Source: Pararhodospirillum oryzae
GTDB taxonomy: Bacteria; Pseudomonadota; Alphaproteobacteria; Rhodospirillales; Rhodospirillaceae
Assembly: GCF_007992075.1 (NCBI RefSeq)
Contig: NZ_BJZO01000012.1
Coordinates: 1 to 59,083, forward strand
DNA: 59,083 nt
Direction: 5' to 3'
Part shown: piece after piece, positions 8,622 through 16,510 of the stretch
Position numbering within the stretch: the stretch's first letter is position 1
How the letters are laid out: every line of letters starts with the position of its first letter
Position numbers and translations under genes: made by a program
Notes under the pieces: generated by a model
Seen by the model: only the letters and a program-made list of their open reading frames with translations
Database searches by the model: none
What the model was told of the DNA's origin: nothing

Positions 8622-9626
8622 ATGCATGCTAGGGCCGTTCTCGTGACCGGCGGAGCCGGCTACATCGGCAGCCACGTTTGCAAGGCGCTCGCCGAAGCCG
8701 GATGGACGCCCGTGGCCTACGACAACCTGTCGAACGGGCACGCCTGGGCGGTGCGGTGGGGGCCGCTGGAAAAGGGTGACATTCGCGACCGCGACCGCCT
8801 GCGCGCCGTTGTCGCCACCCACCGGCCCGACGCCGTGCTGCACTTCGCCGGACGGATCGAGGTTGGCGAATCCCTGAAGGCTCCCCTGGAGTTCTACGAC
8901 GTGAACGTGAGCGGCACGCTCACCTTGCTGGATGTCATGGTCGAGGCGGGCATCCAGGCTTTGGTTTTTTCCAGCACCGCCGCGACCTACGGCGTGCTGG
9001 AAAGCACGCCCGCGCCCGAAACCCACCCGTGCGATCCCATCAACCCCTATGGCCGCTCCAAGCTGGTGGCGGAACGGATGATCGCCGACGTGGGCGCGGC
9101 CACCGGCATGGGCTGGACCAGTCTGCGCTATTTCAACGCCGCCGGCGCCGACCCCCAGGGCGCGATCGGGGAAGCGCATCGCAACGAAACCCATCTTATC
9201 CCCCTGGCCATCGAGGCCGCCCTGGGGGAGCGCGGGGTGTTCTCGGTGTTCGGCCGCGACTACCCCACCCCGGATGGTTCTTGCATCCGCGATTTCATCC
9301 ACGTGTCCTATCTGGCCCAGGCCCACGTGCTGGCCTTGAAGCGCCTGCTGGACGGCGGGGCCTCGACCACCTTCAACCTGGGAACCGGCCTGGGGGCCTC
9401 GGTGCTGGACGTGCTTTGCTGCCTGGAAACCGTGGCCGGCGTGCCGGTGCCCACCGAATACCGGGAGTCGCGGGCGGGGGATCCGCCCGCCCTGGTCGGC
9501 GACCCCTCGCGGGCCAAAACCGCCTTGTCGTGGACGCCCTGCCGCAGCGACCTGACCTCGATCATCGCCGACGCCTGGCGCTGGCATACCGGCGACATGT
9601 TCTCGCGCTCCTTCGCCGCGGTGTGA
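8622..9626 (+). CDS. galE: UDP-glucose 4-epimerase
   Basis: 334 residues, the usual GalE length. NAD-binding GGAGYIGSH lies at residues 10-18, and the catalytic YGRSK tetrad segment has Tyr143 and Lys147. FSSTAATYG, LRYFNAAGADP and the CIRDFIHVSYLA segment are standard GalE signatures. It interconverts UDP-glucose and UDP-galactose in the cytosol. As first gene of galE-desaturase-GT28 and divergent from a DGD-like GT4, its likely job here is donor supply for glycolipid synthesis, though it can also serve polysaccharides. The ATG at 8622 is 8 bases after CAGGGA; a TTG 30 bases upstream is less likely. Confidence 0.92.
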   Translation: MHARAVLVTGGAGYIGSHVCKALAEAGWTPVAYDNLSNGHAWAVRWGPLEKGDIRDRDRLRAVVATHRPDAVLHFAGRIEVGESLKAPLEFYDVNVSGTLTLLDVMVEAGIQALVFSSTAATYGVLESTPAPETHPCDPINPYGRSKLVAERMIADVGAATGMGWTSLRYFNAAGADPQGAIGEAHRNETHLIPLAIEAALGERGVFSVFGRDYPTPDGSCIRDFIHVSYLAQAHVLALKRLLDGGASTTFNLGTGLGASVLDVLCCLETVAGVPVPTEYRESRAGDPPALVGDPSRAKTALSWTPCRSDLTSIIADAWRWHTGDMFSRSFAAV

Positions 9627-9654
9627 GCGGAAGACGCAAGCAGGGGGGCTGATC

Positions 9655-10623
9655 ATGATCGACAGAACGTTCTTCGAGCCGGATCCCCGGATCTATTTTC
9701 GGGATCTGTTCGTGTCCCTGTTCGTTTTCCTGGTGGCCTTTGTCTGGGGCCTGGGAACAACGGGGCCGCTGGTGATCGTTCCCTGGGCCCTGGCCGCCGC
9801 GTTCCTGGCCCGGGCCGGAATCTTCGGGCACGAGATTTCGCATCGCCCCAACGACGCGCGCCTGAAAACCTTTTATTGGGTCTGGCACCTGACCGTGGGC
9901 GTCGTCACCCTGGTGCCCACGGCGCGCTTCGCCGAACCGCACCGGATCCATCACACCACGGGCATTTTCGGAACCCGGAACGACCCCCAGTACCTGCTGG
10001 TGCGCAGCAACAAGGCGCTGGCCTTTTTCGTGCTGGTCGTGCTGCCTTTCCTGACCCCGATTTACACCTTGTTCCAGGTGGTTGTCGCCAGTATCGGCGG
10101 CATCGCGCTTGAGGAGCGGCTGGACCGCTTCACGCAGCGGGTTTTTAATTTCTCGATCAGCACCCCCTTGCCCGAAAAGAGAAAAGCGGAAGTAACATGG
10201 CTATCCCGCCTGTACCTGCTTGCCTTCGGGATTTATGCCGTTTTGCTCCCCGAGGGGGTGTTGTTCTATTACGCGGTTCTGGTGGGGGCTTGGCTGATCA
10301 TCGTGTTGCGGATTCCCCTGGAACACGAACTGGTGGCCCATGCCGAAACCTCGTCGCGCCAGGACCAGATGCGCGACAGCTTCACCGTTGAAACGCCCCT
10401 GGCCCTGCTGATCCAGCCCATCGGCTTTCGCTATCACACCGCGCACCACATGTACCCGGGCGCGCCCTACCACAACCTGCCCGCCCTGCACGCGCACCTG
10501 AAGGCCACCGAGCCCGGGTATGCCGACAGCATCATTTCCTATTGGAGCGCCATGCGCGGTCCCAGGCCGGCCGCCCGCGCGGGTGCCGTGCCGCCGCCGG
10601 CCGAGCCCGGGACTTCCTCATGA
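9655..10623 (+). CDS. Membrane fatty acid desaturase/hydroxylase-like di-iron protein
   Basis: 322 residues with several membrane segments and the three histidine boxes of the desaturase superfamily: HEISH (59-63), HRIHH (96-100) and HTAHH (261-265), the last followed by MYPGAPYHNLP as in true desaturases. It should bind a di-iron centre and carry out O2-dependent desaturation or hydroxylation of a lipid. Regiospecificity cannot be read. It starts 28 bases after galE, and its TGA overlaps the ATG of the GT28 gene (ATGA, 10620-10623), so the two are translationally coupled. A role in tailoring the acyl chains of the glycolipid is inference from this linkage. Confidence 0.82.
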   Translation: MIDRTFFEPDPRIYFRDLFVSLFVFLVAFVWGLGTTGPLVIVPWALAAAFLARAGIFGHEISHRPNDARLKTFYWVWHLTVGVVTLVPTARFAEPHRIHHTTGIFGTRNDPQYLLVRSNKALAFFVLVVLPFLTPIYTLFQVVVASIGGIALEERLDRFTQRVFNFSISTPLPEKRKAEVTWLSRLYLLAFGIYAVLLPEGVLFYYAVLVGAWLIIVLRIPLEHELVAHAETSSRQDQMRDSFTVETPLALLIQPIGFRYHTAHHMYPGAPYHNLPALHAHLKATEPGYADSIISYWSAMRGPRPAARAGAVPPPAEPGTSS

Positions 10624-11804
10624 CCGATCGCAAGCACGTCGTTGTCTTCTACACGGTGGCCGGAGGCGGCCACGTCGCCGCCGCCAACGCCTTGAAGGAA
10701 ATCCTTGAAGGCACGGGTGGGTACCGTGTGACCCTGGTCAATCCGTATGTGGAATTGGTGGCGGATCTTGATCTGTGGCAGCGCTTCACGGGGCGCACGG
10801 GCGAGGAGATCTATAACGAGTCGATCATCCGCGACGGCAAGACCGGGCTTTATTGCCTGGGCTTCTACGCCGGGGGGATCTTGAACCTGCGCCTGACCCA
10901 CCGCGCGGCGCAACGGCGGGTGGCGGCCTGGCTGGAAGAGCAAAAGCCCGACCTGGTGATCAGCGTCATCCCGCTGTCCAACCGCATTGTGTTCGATGCC
11001 CTGAACGACTACCGGCGCCAATCGCCCGGGCGCGCGGCCGTGCCGGGGGTGGTTCTGATCACCGACTGGACCGAGTACGGGCGCCATATCTGGTTTCCCC
11101 GGGGCGCCGACTATTTCGCCATCTGCGGCACCGGGGAGGCGTACCGCCGGGCGAACAGGTATCCCTCCTTGTCCGGGCGGGTCTTTCGGACGCAAGGCCT
11201 GCTGCTCAAGCCCTCCTTCCAGGGGGGACCACCGGAGGACAAGGCAGCGGCCAAGGCGGCCCTGGGGCTGACGCCCGACAAGCCGGTGATCTGCATGCTG
11301 TACGGCGCCCATGGCGGATGGCGCATGCGCGACATGGCCCTGGCCCTGAAGGACCTGGCTCCCGATGCCCAGGTTCTGTTCTTGTGCGGGCACAACCAGG
11401 ACCTGGCCACGGCCCTGGCGGCGACGGACTGGCCGTTTCCGACCCAGGTGGTGGGTTTCACCCGCGAGGTGCCCCGGTACTTGGGGGCGTCCGACCTGTT
11501 CATCGGCAAGCCGGGCCCGGGAGGGGTGAGCGAGGCACTCAGCTACGGCCTGTCCCTGCTGCTGGATCGCACCATGGGCCTGCCGCAGGAAGCCCCGGTC
11601 GTGCAATGGGTCGAGCGAACCGGCGCCGGGGCTTCGTTTCGCGGCCCCAGGGAGTTCCTGGACCGCGTGCACCGCCTCCTGACCCAGCTTACCCAGGGCA
11701 TCAACCCACCCAAACCCCACCCCAACACCGCCTCCCTGGAGATCCCCGGCATTATTGGCGCGATTCTTGAGTGGGGCGAGGGGCACGGGGGCGTGACGGC
11801 GTGA
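10620..11804 (+). CDS. GT28 glycosyltransferase resembling monogalactosyldiacylglycerol synthase
   Basis: 394 residues, MurG/MGDG-synthase fold. The N-terminal GGGH loop (VAGGGHVAAANAL, ~13-25) matches the MGDG synthase N-domain; the C-domain has FIGKPGPGGVSEAL near 297-310, equivalent to the KAGPGTIAEA nucleotide-sugar motif. MGDG synthases add galactose (some add glucose) to diacylglycerol on the membrane surface. Start ATG 10620 overlaps the stop of the upstream desaturase gene. The neighbours galE and the DGD-like GT4 point to sequential mono- then di-glycosylation. Product identity is inferred. Confidence 0.8.
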   Translation: MTDRKHVVVFYTVAGGGHVAAANALKEILEGTGGYRVTLVNPYVELVADLDLWQRFTGRTGEEIYNESIIRDGKTGLYCLGFYAGGILNLRLTHRAAQRRVAAWLEEQKPDLVISVIPLSNRIVFDALNDYRRQSPGRAAVPGVVLITDWTEYGRHIWFPRGADYFAICGTGEAYRRANRYPSLSGRVFRTQGLLLKPSFQGGPPEDKAAAKAALGLTPDKPVICMLYGAHGGWRMRDMALALKDLAPDAQVLFLCGHNQDLATALAATDWPFPTQVVGFTREVPRYLGASDLFIGKPGPGGVSEALSYGLSLLLDRTMGLPQEAPVVQWVERTGAGASFRGPREFLDRVHRLLTQLTQGINPPKPHPNTASLEIPGIIGAILEWGEGHGGVTA

Positions 11805-11823
11805 CCTCCAAGAGGCGGTTCCA

Positions 11824-12051
11824 TCAGGCTTGTTCGTCGACGCCCGCCTTGCCGTAGCCCGGGCCGAACGTGTCGGCATGAAGCTGGCCGCCCGTCGCCC
11901 AGTTTTCCCGGTCGTATTCCTCGATGAGGACGGTAACCCATTCCGGCCGCACGTCGAGGGTTTCCACCACGGCCTTTGTCACGGCTTCGGCGACGGCGCG
12001 CTTCTTCTCAATCGGGCGGCCTTTGCCGATCCGGATCGTGATCACAGGCAT
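11824..12051 (-). CDS. 4-oxalocrotonate tautomerase family protein
   Basis: 75 residues. MPVITIRI places Pro2 at the mature N-terminus, the general base of 4-OT enzymes, and VTVLIEEYDRENWATGG matches the family's C-terminal beta segment, including the usual tautomerase glycine-rich end. It catalyses keto-enol tautomerisation; natural substrate unknown, because no catabolic genes adjoin it. It is convergent with the GT28 gene (19-base gap). Confidence 0.9.
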   Translation of the reverse strand: MPVITIRIGKGRPIEKKRAVAEAVTKAVVETLDVRPEWVTVLIEEYDRENWATGGQLHADTFGPGYGKAGVDEQA

Positions 12052-12176
12052 GGGGGGGCTCCTTGCCGGGCGGACGGCCTTGGTTGAAGCGAGGCGCTTG
12101 ATTTTCGGGTTGTTTATACGTCACCGTGACGCCTTTAATGGTTTTCGGTCAAACGCACCTTTTCGGGATCGGGTTG

Positions 12177-12623
12177 ATGAGCATCCGCAAGCGCGAGGGC
12201 AACCGGCCCGATCGCAGGTTGGTTCACGAAACCGTTCCGTCGGAGGCCGAGCGCGAGGCGCTTTGCCGGCGTATTCGGTATGTCGGGTCTGCCCTGCATA
12301 AGCTGCGACCTGGTGATTACGGTTTTGTTCCGTCCCATAATCCCAGGCCGTCCAAATCTCCTTGCGATGCGCTTCGCTCCATTCCCCTCGCGGAAGCCTC
12401 GGCATTGATGGAAAGAGGCGTGATGCTTGGCATGGTGAGCCGATTCGACGCGGGCGGTGTTCCGAAGTATATTTGGGCCGTTGACGAGGCCGGAGACGTT
12501 TACGAAGCCAAAACAAGCCCGGAACGGGAGCGAAGCTACCATGGGTATCGGCTTGGCGACGATGAGCGCGACATGCGCGAACTTATCTTGAATGAATGGA
12601 AACGTCGTGTCGGCAAGTCTTGA
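12177..12623 (+). CDS. Small conserved protein of unknown function, first gene of a two-gene cassette
   Basis: 148 residues. I recall similar proteins (RRIRYVGSALHK, then PGDYGFVPSH, a GMVSRFDAGGVPKYIWAVDEAGDVYEAK-type strand pair and YHGYRL) as uncharacterised proteins in variable regions; no function is known to me. ATG 12177 is chosen because the conserved part begins soon after; an upstream GTG at 12126 is possible. The gene overlaps the next one by 32 bases, so both are probably made together. Codon use and GC are lower than in flanking genes, suggesting acquisition. Confidence 0.7.
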   Translation: MSIRKREGNRPDRRLVHETVPSEAEREALCRRIRYVGSALHKLRPGDYGFVPSHNPRPSKSPCDALRSIPLAEASALMERGVMLGMVSRFDAGGVPKYIWAVDEAGDVYEAKTSPERERSYHGYRLGDDERDMRELILNEWKRRVGKS

Positions 12624-13935
12624 ACTGGGCTTGGCTCCCGAACGCCTGGACGAGGGGAGCCCCGAGGAGCGGGCCGCCTTTGGTGTGTTCACGATACGCA
12701 GTTCCGAACAGTACCTCACCGAGGGGTTCGATTGTTTCCTGAACAGTCTTCGGCCGGGCCCGCTTGTTTCCGGTTATCATGTTGCACAGTGGTTTGCCTG
12801 GAACTGGTGGCGGTTGCGCTGGGAGCCGCGCTCTGCCGTCGAAGGATGGCCGTTTGCGCACAGAATGAACACGATCGGCGAAGGTTATGTCTGGCCGAAC
12901 ATCGATATCTGGTCGGATGGTGTTCGAACCATGCTGATCTCAAGCCCGTCGGTGAAGCCGGATTCAAAACCGTTCAGATATTCGGGCGCTTTTCCGACCA
13001 TCGTTCCTTCGTCTCAGTTTGAAGGGGCACTCGACGAATTCCTGCCGCGAATCATGGGTCGCCTGCGAAGCGAAGGGGTGGCGGAAACCAATCTCGACAG
13101 GCTGTGGCGGGATGTGCTGGCCGAGCGTGCCGATCCGGAACTCACGAAGCGGCGTCGACTTGAGGCCTTGATGGGCCGTGATCCCGATGCCGTTGACGAC
13201 GACGCGGTCGAAACACTGGTCAGGGATGCGAATCGCCTTGGCGAGGACGCGGTCAGGGAAGTCGCCGCGGAACACGGTCGCGCGATAAGCGGCGACAAGA
13301 CCGTGTTGACCGCCCAGGTGTTGGAAGACATCGCGCGGGAAGTTGGTTTTCGGGCATCACCGGGTGATGCCGTTGTCCTCAGCACCCGCGATCAATTGCC
13401 TGACCCCGCCGACGTTCCGGGATGGGTACTGGGGCGCGCAGCCGCCGTCGCTGTTCGTGAGCAGGAGAAGCTAGGAGAAAAACAGGTCCCGGACCAAAGG
13501 CTCGCTCAACTGGTCGGCACGACCCCGGATGCGTTGATCAATGACCCTCGTAAAGAGGTTCCTCTGTCGTATGCGCTCGATGAGACTGCCGGTCACGATT
13601 CCCGTGTGGTGCTTCTCTCGCACTATAAGACTGGGCGTCGCTTCGCGTTGGCGCGCCTTCTCGGCGATCGTTTGATGTATCCTGACGGCGCGCTTCATGC
13701 GGCCACGCAGGCCTATACCTACCGGCAGAAAGCGCAACGGTCGTTCGCCGCTGAATTTCTTGCCCCGTTCGATGCGGTGGAGGACATGCTGCAGGGCGAC
13801 TATTCAGAAGAAAAGCAGCAAGAGGTTTCTGAATATTTCGCAGTTTCCCCCATGGTGATCGATACACTCTTGAAAAACCACAAGCGGATCGAACGCGATC
13901 AGTCCGACGAGGATTTATACCCCAAGTATGCCTAA
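12592..13935 (+). CDS. Degenerate ImmA/IrrE-like (pseudo-metallopeptidase) protein
   Basis: 447 residues. The C-terminal third lines up with ImmA/IrrE peptidases: GRRFALARLLGDRLM (348-361) occupies the place of RRF-LAHELGH, followed by a QKAQRSFAAEFLAP stretch like EREANRFAAELLMP, then a VS..VI..LL helix-turn end. All zinc ligands are changed: HExxH reads R355-L-L-G-D359, and the downstream Glu is missing. So the fold appears kept and peptidase activity lost. The N-terminal ~200 residues are of unknown type. It overlaps the preceding small gene by 32 bases. ImmA-type proteins regulate mobile elements and toxin-antitoxin systems; any such role here is inference. Confidence 0.65.
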   Translation: MNGNVVSASLELGLAPERLDEGSPEERAAFGVFTIRSSEQYLTEGFDCFLNSLRPGPLVSGYHVAQWFAWNWWRLRWEPRSAVEGWPFAHRMNTIGEGYVWPNIDIWSDGVRTMLISSPSVKPDSKPFRYSGAFPTIVPSSQFEGALDEFLPRIMGRLRSEGVAETNLDRLWRDVLAERADPELTKRRRLEALMGRDPDAVDDDAVETLVRDANRLGEDAVREVAAEHGRAISGDKTVLTAQVLEDIAREVGFRASPGDAVVLSTRDQLPDPADVPGWVLGRAAAVAVREQEKLGEKQVPDQRLAQLVGTTPDALINDPRKEVPLSYALDETAGHDSRVVLLSHYKTGRRFALARLLGDRLMYPDGALHAATQAYTYRQKAQRSFAAEFLAPFDAVEDMLQGDYSEEKQQEVSEYFAVSPMVIDTLLKNHKRIERDQSDEDLYPKYA

Positions 13936-14003
13936 CGCATCGTGCGTGAGATGTTGGAGGGGGGTGATCCTGGCAGCAAAACCCTGATCGTGGCCGGTGG
14001 GCC

Positions 14004-14039
14004 AAAAACAAAAAAGGCAAGGTCCCGAGCGACCTTGCC
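14004..14039 (-). terminator. Intrinsic terminator of the candidate RNA
   Basis: A 9-bp perfect stem (14031-14039 with 14016-14024, GGCAAGGTC/GACCTTGCC) with a 6-nt loop is followed on the minus strand by TTTTTTGTTTTT (14015-14004). The T tract is on the minus strand only, so it does not serve the plus-strand gene ending at 13935. Confidence 0.85.
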
Positions 14040-14351
14040 CCCCTTGTGCCGAGGCGATGACGGATGCCCGTTTCGCCTTCTTGTCTGTCCGACCAAATCC
14101 CTGCCTGTTCCGACCTGGCCCTTGGATGAACCGGTCTTTATCTTTTAACGCATGGCGGGTGGGCCCGCCTTTTGGTTTTGGCCCGGTCACGCGGCGGTGT
14201 GCCGTCGTGGCGGGCTCCCTTGTGCCGGCGGTCTCCCATCCGGCGGTGCGTTCTTGTCGCCGTTGTCCGGCGATCTCCTCCCCAAACCCGGGCCGCGGAG
14301 TCAGGGGAGCCGGGGCTCCGATGGTTCCTTGGCCTGCCCCTTGCTGGGGCT
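14008..14351 (-). ncRNA. Candidate structured non-coding RNA, unidentified
   Basis: A promoter-like element, several strong hairpins and an intrinsic terminator delimit a transcript of about 340 nt with no credible ORF. From the 5' end: a perfect GCCCC-AGCAA-GGGGC hairpin right after the predicted start, GGAGC-CCCG-GCUCC, GCCG-GACAA-CGGC, GGCGGG-CCCA-CCCGCC, and GGCGA/UCGCC enclosing ACGG-GCAU-CCGU, then the terminator stem. A-rich unpaired stretches separate them. I compared it by eye with RNase P RNA, tmRNA pieces, 4.5S and 6S RNA and found none of their conserved motifs. It is antisense to nothing and convergent with the pseudo-ImmA gene. Confidence 0.5.
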
Positions 14352-14358
14352 GAGCCGG

Positions 14359-14388
14359 ACTATACGCAGCCCTGCGGGGGCCTGTCAC
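14359..14388 (-). promoter_or_regulatory. Predicted sigma70 promoter of the candidate RNA
   Basis: Read on the minus strand, GTGACA (14388-14383) and TATAGT (14364-14359) are 18 bases apart. Start would fall near A14351. Both boxes are close to consensus, and the promoter faces a terminator with no gene between. Confidence 0.6.
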
Positions 14389-14533
14389 GAAAAATCTCGA
14401 TAACAGGTACCGAAAAACGATCGGGGGAGTTGTGCAGCGCAGCATGGGGCAGGGCTATCCCTTTGCGCCACCGCGATGCTACACTATATGCACCAGGAGA
14501 CGCCGGGGATCCAGGCGCCGGGAGACTGGGACC

Positions 14534-15253
14534 ATGAGCACGATACCAAGCCGTTCGCACGCGTCGGGATGGATTTTGGGGCTGGCCGTGGCCGGTGGCG
14601 TCGCCCTGATGGCGGCGGCCGGGCCCGCGCACGCGGCGGACCGGGGACAGGCGAATCCGGGAGCCCCGGGCCTTGGCGCTTCCGGGCCGCTGAATGGCCG
14701 CTGGGTGCCTGTGCGCGGGCCTTACGAGGATGGCAAGGACCGGGGCAACCCATACGCCCAGCCCTACACCCAGCCCTACACGGCGCCGCCTGGCACGTAT
14801 TACGTGCCCCAGCCCACGCCTTCCTTGCCGCCCGGGACCTATTACGTGCCCGCGCCCACCCCAACGCCCTCGCCACCTCCCGGGGTGTACGTGGTGCCGC
14901 CGCCGACCCAGAATCCGCCGGGGGGGTATTACGTGGTCCCGGCCCAGCCCCGGGGCTATCAGCCGTGGCCGGTGCGGGTCACCTCGGCCGACTGCGCCCA
15001 GCTGGTGCCCGGCTGGGGACGGGGGCAGCCCCCTTCGTTCGCGCGGGGCGAATCGTTCACCATTACCCTGGGCATGGATCCCGACGGCGACGGCTCGTCG
15101 TTGTCGTGGCGGTCCACGCCGCCCAACGTGGCCTTGGGGCTGCACATCAACGGGGTGTCGGGCGAGCTGTCGGTGGATGGCCGCCGGGTGCCCGACCGCG
15201 AGGCGGCCCGCGTCTACGATGCCTGCCTCGCCCACGGCGCCCGCTGGCGCTAG
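14534..15253 (+). CDS. Secreted Pro/Tyr-repeat protein, paralogue of the next gene
   Basis: 239 residues. A Sec signal peptide (hydrophobic ~13-30, likely cut after AHA at 34) is followed by a linker with repeated PPGTYYVP/PPGVYVVP units (~75-130). The C-terminal ~90 residues begin VRVTSADCAQLV and end in DGRRVPDREAARVYDACLAH. The same C-terminal pattern (VRVTAADCARLV ... ACRAH) ends the next gene, so the two are paralogues. Function unknown; periplasmic or envelope location is likely. ATG 14534 is preferred because it gives a clean signal peptide with GGGAG upstream. Confidence 0.75.
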   Translation: MSTIPSRSHASGWILGLAVAGGVALMAAAGPAHAADRGQANPGAPGLGASGPLNGRWVPVRGPYEDGKDRGNPYAQPYTQPYTAPPGTYYVPQPTPSLPPGTYYVPAPTPTPSPPPGVYVVPPPTQNPPGGYYVVPAQPRGYQPWPVRVTSADCAQLVPGWGRGQPPSFARGESFTITLGMDPDGDGSSLSWRSTPPNVALGLHINGVSGELSVDGRRVPDREAARVYDACLAHGARWR

Positions 15254-15259
15254 GGTTTG

Positions 15260-15288
15260 CCCGCTTCCATCCGAAGCCGACGGACTCC
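15260..15288. repeat. Dispersed hairpin repeat, divergent copy
   Basis: CCCGCTTCCATCCGAAG followed by CGACGGACTCC is a degenerate version of the palindromic element seen at 16142-16176 and 18605-18639. It starts seven bases after the upstream stop codon. The rest of the 190-base gap to the next gene contains an AAAAAGGGAGG tract reminiscent of the same family. Confidence 0.45.
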
Positions 15289-15443
15289 AGGCGCCCGCTC
15301 AAGCCGGGCCCCCGCCGTGACCAAGGCGTCCTCCCCCGATCCGGCGCCCCTTGCGAGAAAAAGGGAGGGTGGGGTGCCGGTCCGTGGCTCTTGAGACGGC
15401 CGGGCGGGGGATGAAGACGCAACCGGAAGAGGGAAGGGATCCC

Positions 15444-16142
15444 ATGATCATTCTTGGCACCCGGGAGGGGTTCCGGCGCGGCATGAAGCATCTGGTGGTG
15501 GCCATGATCGCCCTGCTGGCTGGTGCCGGGGCCGGGGCGGTTCTGGCGGCCGAGGCACCCTCCGTGCCCGGGTCGCGAACGGATCCGGCCGCCCTGTCCT
15601 CCACCGTGCCCCGCGCGTCGAAACCGGAGGAGCCGGTTTTTGTTCCGCCCGAAACCCGCGCGGTGTCGTTTCCGACCGGGGCGGTTTCCGCTCCCGCCGT
15701 GGTGCCCGTGTCCTCGCCGTCGGGGCGGGCGGAGCGGGCCCCTCCGTTCCCCGCCGCGCCGGCTTCCGCCCCCGCGAGCGCGCGCGAGGTGCGGGTGACG
15801 GCGGCCGACTGTGCGCGGCTGGTGGCCTACGAGCCCGGCCCGGACGTGGCCTATCGCCCGGGCGTGGACGTGCACGGCAACCCGGTCGCGCCGGCGGACC
15901 TGGAGGACTGGTCGCGCTGGACCGGGGGCGTGGAAAAGGGCTTCGTGCTGCCGTTGGCCATTGATCCCTTCGCCGCCAGCGGCCTGAGCGCGCCGCATGG
16001 TCTGTCCCAGCCCGCCGTGAGCATCGGTACCTTGGCCTACGACGTGGCCAGTGGCCGGATGACCCTGGACGGCGCGCCGCTTTCCGATCCGCAGACCAGC
16101 GCGATCGCCGCCGCCTGCCGCGCCCACGACCCCGGACGCTAG
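15444..16142 (+). CDS. Secreted protein, paralogue of the preceding gene
   Basis: 232 residues. The signal peptide is hydrophobic at ~15-33 (HLVVAMIALLAGAGAGAVLA), with likely cleavage after VLA or LAA. A Pro/Ala/Ser/Val-rich low-complexity linker (~35-110) precedes the conserved C-terminal domain, which starts VRVTAADCARLV and ends AIAAACRAH. That domain is ~40 residues longer in its middle than in the paralogue. GAGGGAAGGG lies just before ATG 15444; ATG 15483 would also leave a signal peptide. No known family recognised. Confidence 0.72.
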   Translation: MIILGTREGFRRGMKHLVVAMIALLAGAGAGAVLAAEAPSVPGSRTDPAALSSTVPRASKPEEPVFVPPETRAVSFPTGAVSAPAVVPVSSPSGRAERAPPFPAAPASAPASAREVRVTAADCARLVAYEPGPDVAYRPGVDVHGNPVAPADLEDWSRWTGGVEKGFVLPLAIDPFAASGLSAPHGLSQPAVSIGTLAYDVASGRMTLDGAPLSDPQTSAIAAACRAHDPGR

Positions 16143-16176
16143 AGTCCGTCCGCTTCACGGTGAACCGGACAGACTC
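16142..16176. repeat. Dispersed palindromic repeat, type copy
   Basis: A 35-base imperfect palindrome overlaps the last base of the upstream stop codon: GAGTCCGTCC and CTTCAC on the left pair with GTGAA and CCGGACAGACTC on the right. A 35-base relative lies at 18605-18639. It may act as a terminator or REP-like element. Confidence 0.7.
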
Positions 16177-16201
16177 CGGATCCCTTTCCTTGAGCTGGCC
16201 A

Positions 16202-16227
16202 GGGAAAAGGAGGGCACTGTTTTTCCC
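16202..16227. repeat. Associated GGGAAAA...TTTTCCC hairpin
   Basis: GGGAAAA (16202-16208) pairs with TTTTCCC (16221-16227). Nearly the same block, including GGGCACYG in the loop, occurs at 18551-18575, also next to a copy of the 35-base palindrome. Confidence 0.55.
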
Positions 16228-16256
16228 GGCAAGAAGATGAATCCACACAAGGAGAG

Positions 16257-16297
16257 CGGGCGCCTGTTCACTTTCATCCGAAGTGGACGGGCGCCCG
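16257..16297. repeat. Imperfect palindrome related to the dispersed repeat
   Basis: CGGGCGCCTGTTCAC (16257-16271) pairs with GTGGACGGGCGCCCG (16283-16297) at all but two positions. The tip (TTCAC/GTGGAC around CATCCGAA) resembles the 35-base element. The remaining part of the 368-base gap up to 16510 shows only the AT-richer leader of the next gene. Confidence 0.5.
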
Positions 16298-16510
16298 GCG
16301 TCTTTCAAGCCGGCCGTCTGCCCGAAGGCGCGAAAACGGGGGGCGTGGGCTCGTTGCCCCACCCCTGGGAAAGAGTCGGGCGTTTGCCTGTTTTTTCGTG
16401 TCCCTTGATTGCATTGTGACGACGAAGCGGAAAAAGTGGCCGGCCACGATTGCCACGGGGGCCGGGTCTTGCTAAGCCACGGCCGCATAACCGTCCGATG
16501 GAGTCCACAG

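Noticed and set aside
14004-14351. RNase P RNA, tmRNA, 4.5S or 6S RNA
   Set aside because: None of the conserved motifs (for example GAGGAAAGTCCGGGC of RNase P, a tag ORF, the 4.5S tip) is present by eye. A covariance search would settle it.
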